NCBI GenBank assembly: GCA_947653505.1
Contig: CANTHI010000124.1
Location: 1 to 8,875 of the forward strand
Direction of reading: 5' to 3'
Length of the DNA stretch: 8,875 nucleotides
From: an uncultured Eubacterium sp.
GTDB lineage: Bacteria; Bacillota_A; Clostridia; Lachnospirales; Lachnospiraceae
The notes beneath the pieces were generated by a model, which had not been told where the DNA came from, did no database searches, and saw only the letters and a program-made list of their open reading frames with translations. The translations under genes were made by a program, and so were the position numbers. This document shows positions 1-7,315 of this stretch, piece by piece (positions within the stretch are counted from its first letter, which is position 1; each line of letters begins with the position of its first letter).

Positions 1-431
1 ATAGAAATTGAGGACTTAAATTGAGAAGATGACAGGAAGACGACAAAAGCAGGAGAAAAGAGATCGTACAAAAATATAACGAAGCATTTGAAACGCTTCC
101 GGAGATTCTTCTGCCGCAGGAAATTCCGGAATCGGATACCTGCAGGCATCTGTATCCGATACAGCTTGATCTGGAAAAGCTTCGGTGTACCAGAAGGCAG
201 TTTTTTGACGCGATGGCAGCGGAAAATATCCAGTGCCAGGTGCATTATATACCGGTATACTGGTTCCCTTATTACAAACATCTTGGATATCCAAAAGGAT
301 TGTGCCCGGATGCGGAGCGCCTTTATCAGAGAATGATGAGTATTCCCCTGTATCCGAAAATGACGGACAAGGATGTGGAAGACGTGATACATGCGGTTGT
401 AAAAGTAGCCGGCTATTATAAAAAGACATAA
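1..431 (+). CDS. PseC-like sugar nucleotide aminotransferase, C-terminal fragment (5' edge disrupted)
   Basis: This is the C-terminal end of a DegT/DnrJ/EryC1/StrS-type PLP aminotransferase. It most resembles PseC, which transaminates the 4-keto sugar nucleotide in pseudaminic acid synthesis. The frame is clean from about position 51 to the TAA at 429-431. It shows RRKEIVQKYNEAF, then PIQLDLEKL, then VHYIPV followed by PYY, and finally SIPLYPKMTDKDVEDVI, all in the order typical of PseC C-termini. The PLP lysine and most of the protein lie upstream of the window. In the first ~50 bases the frame is lost: frame 3 has stops at 9-11 and 30-32, while another frame shows IEKM at about 22-33, which fits the Q-x-x-K-x-D-R segment normally just before RRKEI. 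This suggests several small indels rather than a gene start. Family confidence is good; substrate is inferred. Most likely a partial gene with an error-rich edge. Confidence 0.8.
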
Positions 432-518
432 TACATATGGGTACAGAAAAGAACCGTGGAAGTGTGAGTCTGCTTTGGAAAAGAGATTCACAGTTATTTA
501 GAAAAGGAAACTATAGAA

Positions 519-1059
519 ATGATCGTAAAAGAAATAGTCCAGGGTAAAAAAGCAGATTTGCGCCAGCTGGAGCTGAGTGACTGCGGCGGCTGCTATGCTG
601 ACTGGCTCAATGATCCGGATATCAGCCGCTATATGGAAACGAAATGGATCGTCTGGGATCAGGCTTCCATACAGGAGTTTGTAAAAACACAGCAAAAAAG
701 CAGTCACAGCGTGATTTTTGCGATTGTGGAGCATGAAACCGGACGGCATATCGGAAATCTGAAAATCGGACCCATTCATCCGCAGTATCATCATGCGGAT
801 ATCAGCTATTTTATCGGAGATAAAAAACTGCATGGGGGGGTACGCAACAGAAGCGGTTGGCCTCGCGTGCCGGTATGGATTTGAAAGACTGGGACTGCAC
901 CGGATCGAAGCAGGGACGTATGCCTGTGCGGCTGCTTCCCAGCGGGTGCTTGAAAAGAATGGATTCCGTAAAGAAGGAGTCTTTAAAGAGCAGGTATATT
1001 TTGAAGACGGGTATATCGATATTTTCCGGTATGCGCGATTAAATACGGGAGCTGAATAA
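519..1059 (+). CDS. GNAT N-acetyltransferase (RimJ/RimL type, PseH-like role possible), frameshifted at a G7 run
   Basis: The gene encodes an acetyl-CoA-dependent N-acetyltransferase split into two frames. The first frame (ATG 519) gives the N-terminal half, including NDPDISRYME and an HIGNLKIGPIH strand followed by HADISYFIGDK. At the seven Gs at 834-840 it shifts and ends at 882-884. Reading six Gs instead restores a 179-residue protein ending at the TAA at 1057-1059, with the acetyl-CoA loop HGGYATEAV and then GLHRIEAGTYA and RVLEKNGFRKEG, all hallmarks of this GNAT subfamily. The restored length fits the family. AAAGG at about 504-508 lies ~10 bases before ATG 519. The gene sits between a PseC-like aminotransferase and an aldo/keto reductase, so acetylation of a 4-amino sugar nucleotide (PseH-like) is a reasonable inference. 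As read, the protein would lack its acetyl-CoA site. The extra G may be a slippage (OFF) state or a sequencing error. Confidence 0.85.
834..840 (+). repeat. G7 homopolymer that breaks the GNAT frame
   Basis: Seven consecutive Gs lie in the codons for the Gly-Gly of the acetyl-CoA loop. Six Gs would read His-Gly-Gly-Tyr-Ala-Thr-Glu; seven put the rest out of frame and lead to a stop 44 bases later. Apart from this run and the 9-G run at 7950-7958, the longest G runs I see are five bases. Confidence 0.9.
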
Positions 1060-1060
1060 A

Positions 1061-1954
1061 ATGGAACTGTGTCTTGGAACGGTCCAGTTTGGTCTGGATT
1101 ATGGCATAAAAGGATTAAAAAAACCGGCGGCGGCAGATGCGCTGCGATGTCTGGATTATGCGGTACAAAATGGTGTGACAGCGCTTGATACAGCGGCAGC
1201 ATACGGTACGGCTGAGGAGGTTGTGGGAAGCTTTTTAAAGCAAAAAACAATAGCGCGGGACCGGTTGTTTATCAGTACCAAGCTGCTGCCAAACATTCTG
1301 GATGATGTGCGGCAGCAGGATTACCGAAGAGTCATCCGCGAAAACCTGCAAAAATCACTGGCAGTCCTTCATACAGATTATGTGGATGCGTATCTGCTGC
1401 ACAGCGCCCGCTATGCATTCTGTCCGCAGATACTGGATGCGCTTGCGGATGTCAGGCGGGAAGGGCTGGCAAAAACAGTGGGTGTGTCAGTCTATGAGCC
1501 TGAAGAAGCCTGTGCATGCATGGAACATGAAAACATGGGGCTGATTCAGGTGCCATATAGTTTATTGGACCACCGGATGAAAGAAAGCGGTGTGTTCAAA
1601 AAAGCCGCGGCAAATTTCTGCAGGGTGGCGGTAAGAAGCGCATTCCTCCAGGGGCTGGTAACGCTGGAGAAAAATCAGATACCGGATTTTCTAAAGAAGG
1701 CCGGACCTGTGTTACAAAAGATAGACAGAATTTCCAGGGAAACCGGTAAAAGCCGGATTGAGCTGGCGATGGGATATGTAAAAAAAGAGGCGTCTGTCTC
1801 TTATCTTGTATTTGGTGTGGATTCTGCAGAACAGCTGGCAGAGGATATAGGAGCATTTCAGGAGGAGCTGCCACAGGAGCTGTATCAGGAGATAGAAACG
1901 GAATGCAGGGGCATCGGTGAAGATATTGTGATACCGAGCCTGTGGAAGAAATGA
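1061..1954 (+). CDS. Aldo/keto reductase family oxidoreductase
   Basis: A 297-residue NAD(P)H-dependent aldo/keto reductase of (beta/alpha)8 barrel type. The N-terminus starts directly with the first barrel strand (LCLGTVQFG). The catalytic tetrad is visible: Asp43 and Tyr48 in ALDTAAAYG, Lys74 in ISTK, and His114 in YLLHS. The strand GLAKTVGVSVYEP (about residues 134-146) and VFGVDSAEQL near the C-terminus fit the cofactor-binding half. Length is normal. ATG 1061 follows the GNAT stop by one base, with GGGAG at 1048-1052 as the likely ribosome site. Its place between sugar aminotransferase, acetyltransferase and cytidylyltransferase genes implies it reduces a keto group on the sugar or its side chain. 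Reductases of this family recur in Firmicute nonulosonic acid clusters, as I recall, but the substrate is not visible from sequence. No truncation. Confidence 0.9.
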   Translation: MELCLGTVQFGLDYGIKGLKKPAAADALRCLDYAVQNGVTALDTAAAYGTAEEVVGSFLKQKTIARDRLFISTKLLPNILDDVRQQDYRRVIRENLQKSLAVLHTDYVDAYLLHSARYAFCPQILDALADVRREGLAKTVGVSVYEPEEACACMEHENMGLIQVPYSLLDHRMKESGVFKKAAANFCRVAVRSAFLQGLVTLEKNQIPDFLKKAGPVLQKIDRISRETGKSRIELAMGYVKKEASVSYLVFGVDSAEQLAEDIGAFQEELPQELYQEIETECRGIGEDIVIPSLWKK

Positions 1955-1956
1955 GG
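1953..1956 (+). promoter_or_regulatory. Ribosome binding site choosing ATG 1963
   Basis: GAGG lies 6 bases before ATG 1963, overlapping the stop codon of the aldo/keto reductase (TGA 1952-1954). Earlier in-frame ATGs at 1942 and 1951 have no comparable site, and the protein family begins MKYLVMIQAR, so 1963 is preferred. Confidence 0.55.
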
Positions 1957-1962
1957 TGCGTG

Positions 1963-4062
1963 ATGAAATATCTGGTAATGATTCAGGCAAGATGCGGGTC
2001 ATCCAGACTTCCGGGAAAAGTCTTAAAAGACCTTTGTGGAGAGCCTGTCCTGCAGCAGATGATCCGGCGGGTACAAAGGAGCAGGCTTGTCGATGACATC
2101 ATGGTAGTGACGACAGACAATGAAAAAGATCAGGAAATTGTAAATTTATGTAACAGGATAGGAATACGGGTGGGGACCGGTTCCGAAGAGGACGTACTGG
2201 ACCGGTTTTACCAGAATGCCAGACCGCTGCATCCGGAGTATGTGATCCGGCTGACCGGGGACTGTCCCTGTATGGATCCACAGCTGATAGACCAGGCTAT
2301 CCTGCAGATGGAAAAGGATGCTGATTACTGCGGAATGCTCAGTGAGACTTTTGCGGATGGACTTGATATCGAGATTGTAAAGTTTTCCGCTTTGGAAAAG
2401 AGCTGGAAGGAAGCTGTACATACTTACGAGCGCGAGCATGTGACACAGTATATCATCCGGCATCCGCAGCTGTTTCGTCTGCAGGATTTTGTATCACTGT
2501 CAGGTTACTTTGGGGACCAGCGCTGGACGGTAGATGAGGAGGAAGACTTTGAACTGGTCAGCAGGATTTTTAGTCATTTTCTAAAAGAACTGGGATGGCA
2601 GGAGTTTGGATATCAGGATATTCTGGCGTATCTTGCAGAACATCCTGGGCTTATGGAACTGAACAAAATGTACCGGAGAAATGAGGGATTGGAGAAATCC
2701 ATGAAGGAAGAATTTTTACAAAAAGATCTGGTTTACCAGAGTAAATCTGGAAAAGGACAGGCGCTTTATGAGCGGGCAAAGAAGATAATTCCGGGCGGAA
2801 CGCAGTTATTGAGCAAGCGTCCGGAGATGTTTCTGCCAGATTACTGGCCTGCGTATTACAGCAGGGCAAAAGGCTGCAGCGTATGGGATATGGATGGCAG
2901 AAAATATACGGATATGAGCTATATGGGGATCGGGGCAAATGTGCTTGGATATGCGCAGGATGAAGTAGACGCGGCTGCAGAAGAGGCGGTCAGATGCGGC
3001 GGCATGTGTACGCTGAATGCACCGGAAGAGGTGTATCTCGCCGAAGAGCTGCTCCGGCTGCATCCCTGGGCCGGAGGAGTACGCTATGCAAAAGCCGGAG
3101 GCGAGGCGATGGCAATGGCGGCAAGAATTGCAAGGGCGTATACAAAAAAAGAACAAATCCTGTTTTGCGGGTATCATGGATGGCACGACTGGTATCTGGC
3201 GGCAAATCTTTCAGATAAAGAAGCGCTGAATGACCAGCATATCGCCGGGCTGGAACCGCTCGGGGTTCCGGGCGGTCTTGCGGGGACCAGCCTGCCGTTT
3301 CATTACAACTGCTATGAGGAGTTTGAAGCGTTGCTGAACCAGTATCAGGGCTCTGTTGCTGCAGTCATTATGGAGCCGGTACGAAACGACGTACCCCAAA
3401 ATGACTTTTTAAAGAAAATCCGAAAGGCAGCGCATGATCAGGGAATCGTCCTGATTTTTGACGAGATTACGGCAGGGTTCCGGCTTTGTGCCGGCGGCAG
3501 CCATAAGGTCTTGGGCGTGGAACCGGATATTGCTGTGTTTGCAAAAGGAATGACCAATGGATATCCACTCTCAGCCGTATTAGGCCGCAGGGAAGTGATG
3601 GAAGCGGCACAGGATACCTTTATCAGCAGCACATTTTATACCGAACGGATAGCGCTTGCGGCAGCGTTAAAAAGCATAGAACTGTATCAGAAATACCGTG
3701 TCTGGGAAAAGCAGACTGCATATGGGGAAATGGTACGAAACGGATGGCAGCAGAAAGCGGAAAAAAACGGGATATGCATAAAAACAGGCGGTATTGCTCC
3801 TTTAAGTCATTTTACAGTGGAAGGAAAAGAGGATGCGCTTGTGTACAAGACATTTTTTACACAGGAGATGCTAAAACGCGGATATCTTGCCTCGACCGCA
3901 TTTTACGCTTCTTATGCGCACTCGGAGGAAATTATCAAAGAGTATCTTGCGCATACGGATGAAGTGTTTGCCATAATGGCCCGGATACAGGAAAGCGGAA
4001 ACCGTCTGGAGTCTTTTCTGGATGGTCCGGTCTGCCATGCTGGATTTGGCAGGCTCAATTAA
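1963..4062 (+). CDS. Fusion: SpsF-type cytidylyltransferase + class III PLP aminotransferase (GSA-aminomutase-like)
   Basis: A 699-residue two-domain enzyme. Residues 1 to ~235 form an SpsF/CTP_transf_3 nucleotidyltransferase: IQARCGSSRLPGK (7-19) is the nucleotide-binding signature, TGDCP (98-102) the metal/nucleotide loop, YEREHVT (155-161) and RWTVDEEEDFEL (187-198) the family motifs. It would make a CMP-activated sugar acid. A linker of about 25 residues leads to a class III aminotransferase (from ~262) resembling glutamate-1-semialdehyde aminomutase: IPGGT (276-280), YHGWHDW (404-410), Asp500 in FDEITAGFR contacting the PLP ring, and Lys528 in AKGMTNG as the Schiff-base lysine. Both halves look complete and share one uninterrupted frame with no internal start needed. 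The gene starts 8 bases after the reductase stop. Likely role, by inference: amination and CMP-activation of a modified sugar. Exact substrates cannot be read from sequence. It is not a classical PseF, which belongs to another cytidylyltransferase subgroup. Confidence 0.9.
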   Translation: MKYLVMIQARCGSSRLPGKVLKDLCGEPVLQQMIRRVQRSRLVDDIMVVTTDNEKDQEIVNLCNRIGIRVGTGSEEDVLDRFYQNARPLHPEYVIRLTGDCPCMDPQLIDQAILQMEKDADYCGMLSETFADGLDIEIVKFSALEKSWKEAVHTYEREHVTQYIIRHPQLFRLQDFVSLSGYFGDQRWTVDEEEDFELVSRIFSHFLKELGWQEFGYQDILAYLAEHPGLMELNKMYRRNEGLEKSMKEEFLQKDLVYQSKSGKGQALYERAKKIIPGGTQLLSKRPEMFLPDYWPAYYSRAKGCSVWDMDGRKYTDMSYMGIGANVLGYAQDEVDAAAEEAVRCGGMCTLNAPEEVYLAEELLRLHPWAGGVRYAKAGGEAMAMAARIARAYTKKEQILFCGYHGWHDWYLAANLSDKEALNDQHIAGLEPLGVPGGLAGTSLPFHYNCYEEFEALLNQYQGSVAAVIMEPVRNDVPQNDFLKKIRKAAHDQGIVLIFDEITAGFRLCAGGSHKVLGVEPDIAVFAKGMTNGYPLSAVLGRREVMEAAQDTFISSTFYTERIALAAALKSIELYQKYRVWEKQTAYGEMVRNGWQQKAEKNGICIKTGGIAPLSHFTVEGKEDALVYKTFFTQEMLKRGYLASTAFYASYAHSEEIIKEYLAHTDEVFAIMARIQESGNRLESFLDGPVCHAGFGRLN

Positions 4063-4079
4063 ACTGATTTTAATGGAAC

Positions 4080-4084
4080 AGGAG
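4080..4084 (+). promoter_or_regulatory. Ribosome binding site for the amidotransferase
   Basis: AGGAG lies 9 bases before ATG 4094. It supports that start over the in-frame ATG 4022, which lies inside the previous gene and has no such site. Confidence 0.7.
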
Positions 4085-4093
4085 ACAGGAAAC

Positions 4094-5236
4094 ATGAATA
4101 AGATGCGTTATTGCACAAAATGCATTCTCCCGGAGAGTGCGGAGTCTGTAGCGTTTGACGAAGAGGGAGTATGCAATGTATGCCGTCAGGCAGAAGTCAA
4201 ACAGGAAGAAATTGACTGGGAAGAAAGAAGAAGGATTCTGGATGAACTTGTGGCACGCTATCAGGGGCAGGGACAGTATGACTGCATTGTACCATTCAGC
4301 GGCGGAAAGGACAGCACCTTTCAGTTGTGGTATGTAGTACGTAAACTTGGTCTCAGGCCTTTGGTGGTGCGATTTAATCATTGGGGATACCGGCCGCTTG
4401 TACAGGAAAATAATACCCGCACGTTTAAACAGCTGGGCGTGGATGTGCTGGAATTTACAGCTGACTGGCAGGTAGTGAAACAGCTGATGCTTGCGTCCCT
4501 GAAAGCGACGGGAGATTTTTGCTGGCACTGCCATACAGGTGTATTTGCCCATACGATGCAGATTGCTGTGAAATACCAGATTCCGCTTGTGATATGGGGC
4601 GAAGCTTCGTCTGAATACCGGGCGTACCATCATCCGCGCGAGCTGGAAGAACTGGATCAGAAAAAATTTGATGAGATCATCAATCTCGGGATCAATGCAG
4701 ATCAGATGTATGATCTTCTGGAAGGAAAGGTGGAACGCAGAAAACTAATGCCGTTTTGCTTTCCATCAAAAGAAGAGCTGGAACGTACGGGCGTCAAAGC
4801 GGTATATCTTGGCAACTATATAAAATGGCATACAAAGAATCAGGTAGAGATCATTAAAAAAGAACTGGGCTGGAAAGGACAGGAAGTAGAAGGCATACCG
4901 CCGCAGTATGATTATGAAAAAATAGAATGCCGCTGGCAGGGGATCCGGGATTACTGCAAATATATCAAACGGGGGCATGGAAGAACGAACCACCTGGCCT
5001 GCATCGATATCCGGAATGGAGAGATGGACAGGGAGACAGGAATGAAGCTTGCGCTGGAATATGACGGAAAAAGGCCGGCTTCCCTGGACCAGTTTTTGAA
5101 AGTGCTGGGAATATCGGAGAACGAATTTGAAGAGATTGTGCAGGAGCATCAATGCTGTGACTGGGGATTTGATCATGAAAAGCTGGAGCGGGGGAAAGCG
5201 CTTTACGATATGAAGCAGTGGGATGAGATTTTCTGA
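4094..5236 (+). CDS. N-acetyl sugar amidotransferase (PseA/WbpG-like)
   Basis: A 380-residue ATP-dependent amidotransferase. The family converts a sugar N-acetyl group to an acetamidino group using ammonia, as PseA does for pseudaminic acid in Campylobacter and WbpG for an O-antigen sugar in Pseudomonas. The N-terminus carries a paired-cysteine motif (Cys7-x2-Cys10 and Cys27-x2-Cys30), probably zinc binding. The ATP-pyrophosphatase P-loop SGGKDS is at residues 69-74, followed by a CWHCHTG cysteine pair at 143-149 and VIWGEASSEY near 166-175. The C-terminal part has IRDYCKYIKRGHGR, usual for this family. Length is normal. ATG 4094 is chosen because the family starts MRYCTKC and AGGAG precedes it; the start lies 31 bases after the previous stop. 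The stop (TGA 5234-5236) abuts the next gene. WbpG and PseA relatives usually work with HisH/HisF-like glutaminase partners; none is in this window. Confidence 0.92.
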   Translation: MNKMRYCTKCILPESAESVAFDEEGVCNVCRQAEVKQEEIDWEERRRILDELVARYQGQGQYDCIVPFSGGKDSTFQLWYVVRKLGLRPLVVRFNHWGYRPLVQENNTRTFKQLGVDVLEFTADWQVVKQLMLASLKATGDFCWHCHTGVFAHTMQIAVKYQIPLVIWGEASSEYRAYHHPRELEELDQKKFDEIINLGINADQMYDLLEGKVERRKLMPFCFPSKEELERTGVKAVYLGNYIKWHTKNQVEIIKKELGWKGQEVEGIPPQYDYEKIECRWQGIRDYCKYIKRGHGRTNHLACIDIRNGEMDRETGMKLALEYDGKRPASLDQFLKVLGISENEFEEIVQEHQCCDWGFDHEKLERGKALYDMKQWDEIF

Positions 5237-5237
5237 T

Positions 5238-5242
5238 GGAGG
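5238..5242 (+). promoter_or_regulatory. Ribosome binding site choosing ATG 5251 for the FkbH-like gene
   Basis: A perfect GGAGG lies 8 bases before ATG 5251. The alternative ATG 5236 overlaps the preceding TGA and runs directly into this site, leaving no good site of its own. FkbH-like proteins of this type commonly begin MRELEYPFD, supporting 5251. Confidence 0.75.
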
Positions 5243-5250
5243 AAAATCTT

Positions 5251-7059
5251 ATGCGGGAACTGGAATATCCATTTGATGCAAATACGATACTTTCGAAAAA
5301 AAAGCGGATCAGACGGCTGTTGCTGGAGCAGACCAGTCATTTTATAGATAAAAAGATTGCGGTTCTGGGCGGTGCTACGACGCATGGCATTGTAGAAATT
5401 CTGGATTTGTTTTTACTGGATCATGGCATCAGGGCTTCTTTTTATGAAAGTGGATATAACCGGTATTATGAGGATGCGGTTTTTGATGATTCCGGATTAG
5501 AGGAATTTGCACCAGATATGATTTATATCTGTACATCAAACCGCAATATTGAAAGCTATCCGTCTTTGAAAGACCGGGAAGATGAAATTGATCAGAAACT
5601 GATACGGGAAGTAAATAAGTTTCAAAAAATCTGGGACAGTCTTAGCAGACGCTGCCACTGTCCAGTGATTCAGAATAACTTTGAGATGCCGTTTTACCGG
5701 CTTCTTGGAAATAAGGATGTATCGGATCTGCATGGAAGGGGAAATTATCTGGCAAGGCTGAATATGGAGTTTTACCGCTACGCCAGGGCACATGCGGATT
5801 TTTATATATGCGATATTCAGTATCTTTCGGCAGATTACGGACTGAAAGAATGGTCTGATCCGTTTTACTATTATATGTATAAATATGCGCTCAATGTAAA
5901 TGCCATTCCGTATCTGGCGTTTCATGTAGCCAATATCATCAAATCTGTATTTGGAAAAAATAAAAAAGGATTCGTACTGGATCTGGACCAGACGCTCTGG
6001 GGAGGAGTTGTCGGAGAAGACGGGGCAGAAAATGTGATACTTGGTCCGGAAACACCCGAAGGACAGGCATATCTGGAATTTCAGCAATATATCAAAGAAC
6101 ATCTGCAGCTTGGAGTGATACTTGCTGTTGATTCTAAAAATAATATGGAAAATGCACTGGCTGGCCTGCATCATCCGGATAGTGTTCTGACGGAGAACGA
6201 TTTCATACAGATCAGGGCAAACTGGGAGCCGAAAGATCAGAATTTTGTCAAAATTGCGTCAGATTTACACCTGCTTCCGGAAAGTCTGGTGTTTGTAGAT
6301 GATAATCCGGCAGAACGGCATATTGTAACGGGACATCTGCCCAAAGTTTCAGCACCAGAAATAGGAGATGTCCATCAGTATATACAGATACTGGACAGAT
6401 CTGGTTTTTTTGAGGTGACAGAGTTGTCCGAAGATGATGCAAAACGGAATGCGATGTATAGGGAAAATGCGCAGCGGATGAAAGCGCAGTCTGCGTTTCA
6501 TGACTATCGGGAGTATCTGCTGTCTTTGGAGATGAAAGCAGTGATCAGACCATTTGAAGGGGCTTATCTGGCAAGAATTGCGCAGTTAAGTAATAAGAGC
6601 AATCAGTTTAATCTGACTACCAGACGGTATACGAAAACAGAAATAGAAGAGCTGGCAGCAGATCCGGCATATATTACGCTTTATGGAAGACTGGAAGACC
6701 GGTTTGGAGATAATGGTATAGTATCTGTTGTGATCGGACAGCTCCAGGAGGGAGTGTGCAGGGTCAGACTATGGATCATGAGCTGCAGGGTATTAAAAAG
6801 GGATATGGAGTATGCAATGATGGATATGCTCGTACAAAAGTGCGCGGAGAAGAGAATCGGCAGGATCGATGGGTACTATTATCCTACGGCAAAAAACGGC
6901 ATGGTCCGGGAATTTTATGCGCTTATGGGGTTTGAAAAAGTGGCTGAAGACGAGGAAGGTAATTCAGAGTGGATGTATCAGATACAGAAGGATTATAAAA
7001 ACAAAAATACAGTGATACAGGTGGAAGGGCATGGAAATGCAGAAAGAAGAAATTTATAA
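5251..7059 (+). CDS. FkbH-like protein (HAD-IIIC phosphatase domain + C-terminal GNAT-like domain)
   Basis: A 602-residue FkbH-type protein. In polyketide pathways FkbH enzymes take the glyceryl group of 1,3-bisphosphoglycerate, remove the phosphate and load it onto an acyl carrier protein. The N-terminal ~220 residues form the usual SGNH/BF1531-like region (KIAVLGGATTHGIVEIL). The HAD core follows: DLDQTLWGG with Asp244 and Asp246 as nucleophile and acid, GVVGEDG, the lysine motif in WEPKDQN, and VFVDDNP with Asp350-Asp351 for magnesium. The C-terminal GNAT-like domain shows NKSNQFNLTTRRY, RFGDNGIVS, WIMSCRVLKRDME and YYPTAKN, all diagnostic of FkbH. Length is typical. The ACP gene overlaps its 3' end, which strongly suggests that the two products are partners. 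An 8-A run at 5296-5303 lies early in the gene but keeps the frame. ATG 5236 is the alternative start. The cargo (glyceryl) is inferred from the family. Confidence 0.93.
   Translation: MRELEYPFDANTILSKKKRIRRLLLEQTSHFIDKKIAVLGGATTHGIVEILDLFLLDHGIRASFYESGYNRYYEDAVFDDSGLEEFAPDMIYICTSNRNIESYPSLKDREDEIDQKLIREVNKFQKIWDSLSRRCHCPVIQNNFEMPFYRLLGNKDVSDLHGRGNYLARLNMEFYRYARAHADFYICDIQYLSADYGLKEWSDPFYYYMYKYALNVNAIPYLAFHVANIIKSVFGKNKKGFVLDLDQTLWGGVVGEDGAENVILGPETPEGQAYLEFQQYIKEHLQLGVILAVDSKNNMENALAGLHHPDSVLTENDFIQIRANWEPKDQNFVKIASDLHLLPESLVFVDDNPAERHIVTGHLPKVSAPEIGDVHQYIQILDRSGFFEVTELSEDDAKRNAMYRENAQRMKAQSAFHDYREYLLSLEMKAVIRPFEGAYLARIAQLSNKSNQFNLTTRRYTKTEIEELAADPAYITLYGRLEDRFGDNGIVSVVIGQLQEGVCRVRLWIMSCRVLKRDMEYAMMDMLVQKCAEKRIGRIDGYYYPTAKNGMVREFYALMGFEKVAEDEEGNSEWMYQIQKDYKNKNTVIQVEGHGNAERRNL
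7023..7028 (+). promoter_or_regulatory. Ribosome binding site for the ACP gene, inside the FkbH-like gene
   Basis: GGAAGG lies 8 bases before ATG 7037 but only 2 bases before ATG 7031. ATG 7037 is therefore the better start for the acyl carrier protein. Confidence 0.6.
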
Positions 7060-7282
7060 AATATTGAATACCATTTTTCAGGATGTATTTGATGACAGTA
7101 GTATTGAAGTGAAAGCAGAAACAACGGCGGATGATATTGAGGACTGGGACAGTATGGAACAGATTAATCTGATCGTTTTAATAGAAAAGAAATTTGGGAT
7201 AAAGTTTCAGATGGAAGAGGTGTCTGATTTTCATACCGTTGGAGAAATGGTGGATGTGATTATACAAAAACTTGAGAAATAA
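7037..7282 (+). CDS. Acyl carrier protein
   Basis: An 81-residue acidic carrier protein. The phosphopantetheine site is the Asp-Ser-Met of WDSMEQINLI, with Ser39 (codon 7151-7153) as the attachment residue. The flanking pattern fits the four-helix ACP fold: an N-terminal helix (EEIYKILNTIFQDVF), a helix after the serine ending IEKKFGIKF, and a final FHTVGEMVDVI helix. It is a stand-alone ACP rather than the fatty-acid AcpP, judging from its divergent sequence and its setting. Its start lies 23 bases inside the FkbH-like gene, implying translational coupling, and it should be that protein's carrier partner. An alternative start is ATG 7031. The gene is complete, with a TAA at 7280-7282. No phosphopantetheinyl transferase is seen in the window, so the housekeeping enzyme presumably activates it. 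Confidence 0.93.
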   Translation: MQKEEIYKILNTIFQDVFDDSSIEVKAETTADDIEDWDSMEQINLIVLIEKKFGIKFQMEEVSDFHTVGEMVDVIIQKLEK

Positions 7283-7315
7283 AGATGGTGGCAGAAAGAG
7301 CAGGAGATATCAGAC

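Noticed and set aside
432..518. Possible promoter or small gene in the largest gap between genes
   Set aside because: A TTTGGA (474-479) and an AT-rich hexamer near 495 have only 15 bases between them and match consensus poorly; the short frame from ATG 437 has no ribosome site or recognisable sequence. Nothing else stands out here.
498..1250. A 250-residue open frame on the minus strand
   Set aside because: It lies opposite the GNAT and aldo/keto reductase genes, shows no family motif, and its residues (many Pro, Ser, His, Phe) look like an antisense shadow.
1963..4062. Glutamate-1-semialdehyde aminomutase for haem synthesis
   Set aside because: The domain is similar in fold, but it is fused to a CMP-sugar synthetase and surrounded by glycan genes, with no haem genes nearby.
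5536..6174. A 212-residue open frame on the minus strand
   Set aside because: It is fully antisense to the well-supported FkbH-like gene and has no recognisable domain.
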